64,000 bases of DNA. Origin: Metallyticus violacea. Its lineage: Eukaryota > Arthropoda > Insecta > Mantodea > Metallyticidae. Shown here one piece after another: positions 59,019 through 64,000 of this stretch. A program made the position numbers and the translations under genes. Each line of letters begins with the position of its first letter. Position 1 is the first letter of the stretch. The DNA is taken from positions 25,804,501 to 25,868,500 of the forward strand of contig CM060834.1 in NCBI GenBank assembly GCA_030762175.1, read 5' to 3'. The notes beneath the pieces are model-generated. The model did no database searches and had not been told where the DNA came from. It saw nothing but the letters and a program-made list of their open reading frames with translations.

Positions 59019-60268
59019 CCAGGGTAAGTACATAAGTTTCCGGCCTCGCCGATAGAGATTATCGCCCTCACAAAACCCTTATCTGGTGTCATACCTTATT
59101 TGTTAAGTAAATAATTGCAGCTGTAACTTCCGCTCCGCTGTGTTCAGTTGTTCAGATATTGTTGCATACAGAAGGGCTATGTGTAGAAGATTGTGACATG
59201 TTCAAAATGGAGTATCCAGCTGTTCATAAAAGAAGGGCATACTCCAAATGAAATTAAACAGCGATTGAACGGTGTATATGGTGAAGGATCCCTCTTATAT
59301 TCTGCCGTAAAAGAATGGGTCGAGAAAGCATTAAAGACGAAGAGCGTGCAGGTCGGCCCCAGGAGGTGCATCGCTCTTGTGGAAGGAGAAATTATGGAAG
59401 ACCGGGGACTCAAAGTTACAGAAATAGCAGTAAGGTAGAGCCTTTCTAAAACAACAGTTCTTCGAATTATTCAGGGTCATTTAACCATGAATAATAGGTC
59501 AATATGGGTGCCTAGACTTCTTTCCTCAGTCCAAAAGCAGCAACGAGTTATCTGTTTTCAGGCATTTTTGGAATCTGTCGTGGCTACGAGAAAGAAGTTA
59601 AGCAAACCATTGTTACAGAACATGAAACATGGTCCTCTACCATGATCTCTTGTCCAAAAAAAGAATCAATGGAGTGGCAGGCGTAAACCTGGCGAAGCAC
59701 CGTCTCTAAAGGCTAAGGCCACTCAGTCAACCAAAATGATCATGCCCGCAATATTTTGACACTGTGAAGGAATACTCTACATCGACTTCAAGGAGAGGAA
59801 CACCACAGTAAATGGGGAGTGCTATACTGGCCTACTGCACAGAGTACGTACTTCCATCAAAGAGAAAAGGAGAGGAAAGCTGAGTGGTGGTGTGCGCCTT
59901 CTTCACAACGCGCCTGTGCACACAGTTCTTGTTGCAAAGGAAGCTGTGTAGAAATGTGGCTTCAAGGAGATCCACCATCCTCCCTACGGCCCAGATCTAG
60001 TTCCCAGTGACTGTTTCCTCTTCTTAAAACTCAAGTAGGACCTTCAAGGAAGGAAATTTAAGTGTAACGAAATAGAAATGGATGCTATTTATGCCCATTT
60101 TGCAGGCAAGACCTTTGACTATTTGGGGGGGGGGGGAGATTGAAATGTTAATTCAGAGAAGTATATTGCAATAAAGGGTAACTATATTGAAAAGTTAAAT
60201 ACAGTTTTTGTCTTTATCATACCTAGAAAATGGTTAAGCCGGAAACTTATGTGTGTGTGTGTGTGTGT
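59019..60268 (+). mobile_element. Mariner element, DD34D type, with decayed transposase
   Basis: The left terminal repeat 'CCAGGGTAAGTACATAAG' + 'TTTCCGGCC' follows a TA. The right end 'AAGCCGGAAACTTATGT' is complementary to its inner part. The transposase starts near 59190: 'KEGHTPNEIKQRLNGVYGEG' and 'YSAVKEWVEK', the mariner helix-turn-helix. Then come 'VSKTTVLRIIQGHL', 'GILYIDFKERNTTVNGE', 'KLSGGVRLLHNAPVHT' and 'PPYGPDLVPSDCFLFLKLK'. The first catalytic D appears changed to H ('TEHETW' for 'TGDETW'), the second is missing ('LLHNAP' for 'LLHDNAP'), and the third is kept ('VPSD'). Several frameshifts occur. The outer right repeat is replaced by a (GT)n tract. Mariner moves by cut and paste into TA sites; this copy cannot. 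Confidence 0.9.
60122..60138. repeat. G-run inside the mariner
   Basis: About 13 consecutive G residues interrupt the C-terminal coding part of the mariner transposase. Confidence 0.9.
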
Positions 60269-60269
60269 A

Positions 60270-62260
60270 GCTATAAAACTAATTAAATAAGTTAATAAGT
60301 ATTGACCGTTAAAAAACAATGAAAAAGTACCGTTTTCAATCGAATCTGTAAACAGGAGGCAATGCCCTATCTTCATTAGACCCAGGAAAAGAGGACAAAG
60401 TAAAACAAGTTTCTTTTATTCATTTAGCGCCTAGTCAAAATTATTAGACCACTGAAGACTATGTTGATCTTGAAAATTGTTTTTCATAACCACAAATCCA
60501 CCAGCTTTTAGAATTGTAAATAGTGGGAAAATTTTTTAAAAAACAAATAAATTCGATCTTACAGGCGCCGTAATGAATTTTAAATGACTCCTTTGTTGGC
60601 GCGCCGTTGTGTTAAAAGTTTCGAATACCGTAAGCGAAAACCCAGGCCTCTTTGAGCTGATTTAAACAAAGCGTCTACTTTAATTTTGTTGGCAAAGTGA
60701 CGACAGCGCTTCAGGCGGAAGTTTTGCACATCCCTACAACTCTAGACGCTGCTGTTTTGTTTTAATCACGTAAAATTGGAAAGGATCCGCAAGGTTACCA
60801 TTGTTTCTCGCACCTGTTGCCATGCCAACAAATGTCGTAGCTGTTTCTGCGCGAGGAATTCCTCTCAACTTGGCCCGCAGTGTTTCATAACTAAGTACAT
60901 GCTAATGAAAACATTTTCCTGCGCCGTGAGCCAAAAAAAGGAGCTTTATAACTTTTAACTAGCAAATAAAAAACAGATAAATGCGTAAAAGCTCTTTGTA
61001 AGTATATTCTGTTTGACCGTCGGCTCCATGCATCTTTTTATGGAACACAACATTTGAAAAATACTTATGAAAACATTGCTCCATAAATTACAAATTATCT
61101 GAACACACATTAATCAGGAAATAAATACATACAAGAATTTCAAATACATTATCGAATTATTAAAAGTTCAATGCTTAAGGAATTGTGTTTAACTGCGTAT
61201 TACATTTATAATATACTACTTTTTAGGAAACAACACTAAAATACCAGTATTATTTCTAGCATAAAAATAAATAAATAAAAATCCTGTGCAAACTTTTGAA
61301 TAAAACCTGATCGTGATATTAAAGTTAATTGTTCTAGGAAATTGTTCACCATTCCAGTAAAATAGGATAAATATAATGACAAAAAATTGGACTCAGAAGA
61401 TTGTATACTTGTACTATACATGTCAAAATGTTGGCCTTGGTGACCATGCGCTAACAATTTCTTGCTCAGTCGTTGTTTAACCGTATCACACCACCACCTG
61501 ACGCACTGCAAGGAAAGAGAAATCATGGCAATGCGTTATTATTTCGGAAGCTGCGAACACTCGTTTCTGGAAAGTATAGTTAAGGAAGGAAACAAGCAGC
61601 GACACTAATCGCGTTGGCTGGTGCAAGGAAATGTTTAAAAAGTCCGTCACGCACGAGCTGGGTTGAATTTAGTGCAGGTTATTACATAGTGCTAGAGCAG
61701 AGAAATCAGTAATCAACAACTAACGTTGAAGATATACATGTTTAATAAAAAACATAACTTTCAGGCTTAAAATGATATGCCTTTCCCGTAACATTATTTT
61801 ATTTATGTGTTATACTATCAGCTTAACGTTTCCAATTGCACTTAGCTGTATAACAAATAAAACGAATAGTGATTAACATTTATGCTACATAGTTAATTTT
61901 GTTGCTGTATTCCGAAACCGTTGCGTTCTGTACGCCTGCATTTATTGTACACTTTACACTGCCGCTTAAGATTTGTACACCGCTCGGAATCGCTCCAGCA
62001 TTCCTTGGGATTCGGCTTTTGCCGCTGCCGTTCGGTACTGAAGCTGTAGGGCGGCCGCTGTCTATAACAGAAAGTCGGATTATTTGTCCATGTATTTGCA
62101 CAGACTATTCTCCCCATACTATTTCACATGACACCAACGGATTTATCGTTTGGCGAAAATACTAAATTGTTAGTGCTAACAATAACAATTCCCCTCGTGT
62201 GCCACATCTTACCCGGGCCTCCTTGATCGACGTTCTCGCGATTGCAAATAAATAATAATA
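60270..62260. other. No recognised gene; short dispersed repeat near 62.01-62.04 kb
   Basis: 'TTCGGCTTTTGCCGCTGCCG' and 'TTCGGTACTG' at 62010-62041 is shared with 51.19-51.22 kb. 60600-60860 is relatively CpG-rich but without a placeable frame. Frames at 60.8, 61.3 and 61.9 kb look like chance frames. Confidence 0.35.
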
Positions 62261-62264
62261 ATTT

Positions 62265-62790
62265 TCAGGTATATCCATCCCCATTCCTAATAGTCCGATT
62301 TCTCTGATTTTAGGAAACAATTTTTCTTATTTTATTTGAATGGTATGTACCAAGTTTAGTTGCATAAAAACAAATATTGTTTAAAATTTTTGGATTTCAG
62401 GTAAAACTCCCACTCATAATAGTCTGTTATCGCTAATATTCAGAAACTATTCTATTTTCAGTGGCATACTGAATTCTGCTAGGAAAAAACTAAAATTGCA
62501 GCCACTAGAGCAATTTTTAAATTTTTGCTTCAGAATAACCTCAGCACCAAATGGTTCAATTTTGCTGGTTAACGAACTCTATGAATCGTTTGTTAATTAA
62601 TCGTTATATGCCGAATTGAGCAAAAATAAAAAAAATGCAGCCGTTAGTGTTAATAGACACACACATATATGCATATATGTATTAATTTATTTCGTCGCCA
62701 TTATTGGTAACTAGTAAGTAAAATCTATGGACATTTGAAGACGATTTTCAAAAATCTCTTCATAAGAACACCACAATGGTTACATTCCTT
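62265..62790 (+). repeat. Unclassified dispersed repeat, copy 2
   Basis: Shares 'CAAATGGTTCAATTTTGCTG', 'GTTAACGAACT', 'ATGAATCGTTTGTTAAT' and 'TTTGAAGA..ATTTTCAAAAATC' in the same order with the reverse complement of 47715-48200. An internal unit near 'AATAGTC.G.T..C.CT.AT.TT.AG.AAC.AT' occurs twice. There is no coding evidence. Confidence 0.6.
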
Positions 62791-62999
62791 CGTAACGTGC
62801 TAAAAGCTAATTCAATAATTCTCAGTACAATGAAGATATGTCAACAAAAATAAAGTTGTTTTTCACTCTTTCGTTCACCTAATTCTGCCGTCTCTATTCC
62901 ATTAGAAGGTCGTCCTATTTTAATGCCGAATAGTGTTTCATTATTTTCAGACAAGGCTTTATATGAAAATATCACTCATCACCAACCGCAAAATTAGCA

Positions 63000-63513
63000 A
63001 AAGTGGTTGCTTTTGCTGGTAAAGCTAAGATCATCTCTCTTTCCCACATTCAAGAAACGATTTACCAGATGTACCTACATAAATGAAACTGGGAAATACT
63101 AAGAGATGTCCTTAAAACTCTACAAGGTCATATCACTCATTTGCAAAAGTCCATATTTGCGCATGAAAAGTTATTGCAAAATATCTCACAAAAATCAATG
63201 TGAAGTGCATCTATTCTCTCCCTATAGTTCAGATTTAGACCATGTGACTTTTTCCTTTTCCCCAAATTGAAAAAAACGTCTTCATGGGAGCCATTTTCCA
63301 TCATCAGAAGAAGTGACGAAGGCTGCGGAGGCGATTCTGAATTACCTGTCAAAAATGGTTTCCAGCATGACTTATAAGACTGACAGAAACGCTGAGACTG
63401 ATGCATTTTATCCCACTGGGACTACTCTGATAAAAATCATAAAAATTATGATGATGCGTACAGATATGTTTAAAAATAAAATTTAATAATTATTTATTGA
63501 ACAACCCTCCTAG
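63000..63513 (+). pseudogene. Mariner transposase C-terminal relic with right terminal repeat
   Basis: 'CEVHLFSPYSSDL' joined over a frameshift to 'PCDFFLFPKLKKTFMG' matches 'V..L.HPPYSPDLAPCDFFLFP.LK...', so the third catalytic aspartate (PCD) is present. 'SSEEVTKAAEAIL' and a decayed tail follow. About 90 bp later 'TTATTGAACAACCCTCCTA' probably represents the right terminal repeat ending at a TA. 63000-63180 may be further transposase sequence but is not readable. Confidence 0.68.
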
Positions 63514-63514
63514 A

Positions 63515-63765
63515 AAGTGTAAATAGTTTCATCACCTGTCACAATTTATTTATTTATTTTTGACATAGGATCAAAAACCTTCCACAACCCTCCACTCGAT
63601 ATTGTTTTTGAACTGCCGAGACAAGTTGCGGCACCATCTTGTACTGATTTTTTTCACACGGAGATGTTCTTGCAGAATCTTAAACACCAAAGGTCCAACT
63701 TAGCACCTATTTGTTTCAGTTTAAGTCTCTTATCAGTGTTGACTTGTTGAACAAGAACAATAGAT
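63515..63765 (-). pseudogene. Mariner transposase fragment, opposite strand, disrupted at the GDET motif
   Basis: On the reverse strand 'ILQEHLRVKKISTRWCRNLS' and then 'QFKNNIEWRVVEGFDPMSK' match 'IL...L...K...RWVP..L...QK..RV..C...L..F', followed by 'IVTGDET' and 'IYTF', the first catalytic aspartate block. Coding similarity then ends exactly where the terminal repeat of the plus-strand mariner begins, so the latter probably inserted here. Confidence 0.68.
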
Positions 63766-64000
63766 ACAGGTGTCAGTATTTCTATTAGTCAATCATATGA
63801 TTCGTTTTCATGTTCAGTCCATTCTTTTGCTGTTAAAGGTGAAAGGGAGGGGAGTGGTTTTTTGATTTCTGTGGGAGTAAGTGCTAAACTTATAAACATT
63901 TTTATTACCACTAGCTACTCAATTTTCAATTTTATAAAAATTCACACATCTGTAGTTGCTCACATGGCTGTTTCTGAGACGACAACCACGAGCTTGCGAG
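63766..64000. other. Unrecognised window edge
   Basis: May hold the N-terminal part of the reverse-strand mariner, but I could not place it. Confidence 0.3.

Noticed and set aside
63137..63406. 89-codon reverse-strand frame
   Set aside because: It is the shadow of the plus-strand mariner C-terminus, which carries the PCDFFLFPKLK block.
1..64000. CRISPR array, operons, bacterial regulatory sites
   Set aside because: The sequence is eukaryotic in every recognisable feature, and no regularly spaced unique-spacer array exists.

Overview
The window looks like non-genic DNA from a large, AT-rich animal genome, most likely an insect. The Tc1/mariner and hAT relics, two tRNA-derived SINE families and very long simple repeats would suit a repeat-rich lineage such as a cockroach or another polyneopteran, but that placement is inference. 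I found no host gene, exon, rRNA, functional tRNA or CRISPR array that I can defend. Most open frames are 60 to 130 codons long and look like chance frames. The only long ones (about 400 codons) are translations of simple repeats.

Nearly everything recognisable is transposon debris. DNA transposons: one mariner with both terminal repeats traceable (59.0-60.3 kb), a terminal fragment of the same family (22.8 kb), a SETMAR-like mariner relic (38.3-39.3 kb), two overlapping mariner relics in opposite orientation at the right edge (63.2-63.8 kb), four relics of Tc1/mariner families with a 'GCL.KGKS.G' type N-terminus or a 'GGHL' type C-terminus (10.0, 12.0-12.4, 17.6-18.2 and 35.9-36.8 kb), two halves of a ZBED5-like hAT transposase (52.5 and 57.4-58.4 kb) and a possible PIF/Harbinger element (56.2-57.3 kb). 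Non-LTR retrotransposons: decayed RNase H, reverse-transcriptase or C-terminal zinc-finger pieces at 1.2, 3.4-4.5, 4.5-5.0, 12.4-13.6, 22.5, 44.5 and 46.0-46.7 kb.

Two tRNA-derived SINE families recur. SINE-A (about 265 bp, Ser/Leu-like tRNA head, 3' end near 'AAAACGGGCGTTAAA') has seven clear copies and one scrap. SINE-B (about 280 bp, tRNA-like head, 3' end 'AAAGAGCG..CGTAAATAAA') has six. Several copies have target-site duplications. One SINE-A copy sits in a LINE 3' end whose uninterrupted paralogue is also in this window.

Simple repeats are extreme: about 1.24 kb of imperfect (TAG)n at 15.8-17.0 kb and about 1.18 kb of apparently pure (CATA)n at 27.8-29.0 kb.

The most unusual signals are a trio of TAA-tailed repeats (26.0-26.8 kb) whose shared core resembles a decayed hammerhead ribozyme, a direct-repeat / inverted-repeat / direct-repeat structure at 20.2-21.4 kb, a perfect 26-bp hairpin at 54.7 kb, and an undescribed repeat of about 500 bp present in inverted copies 14 kb apart. 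I see no convincing new multi-gene system.
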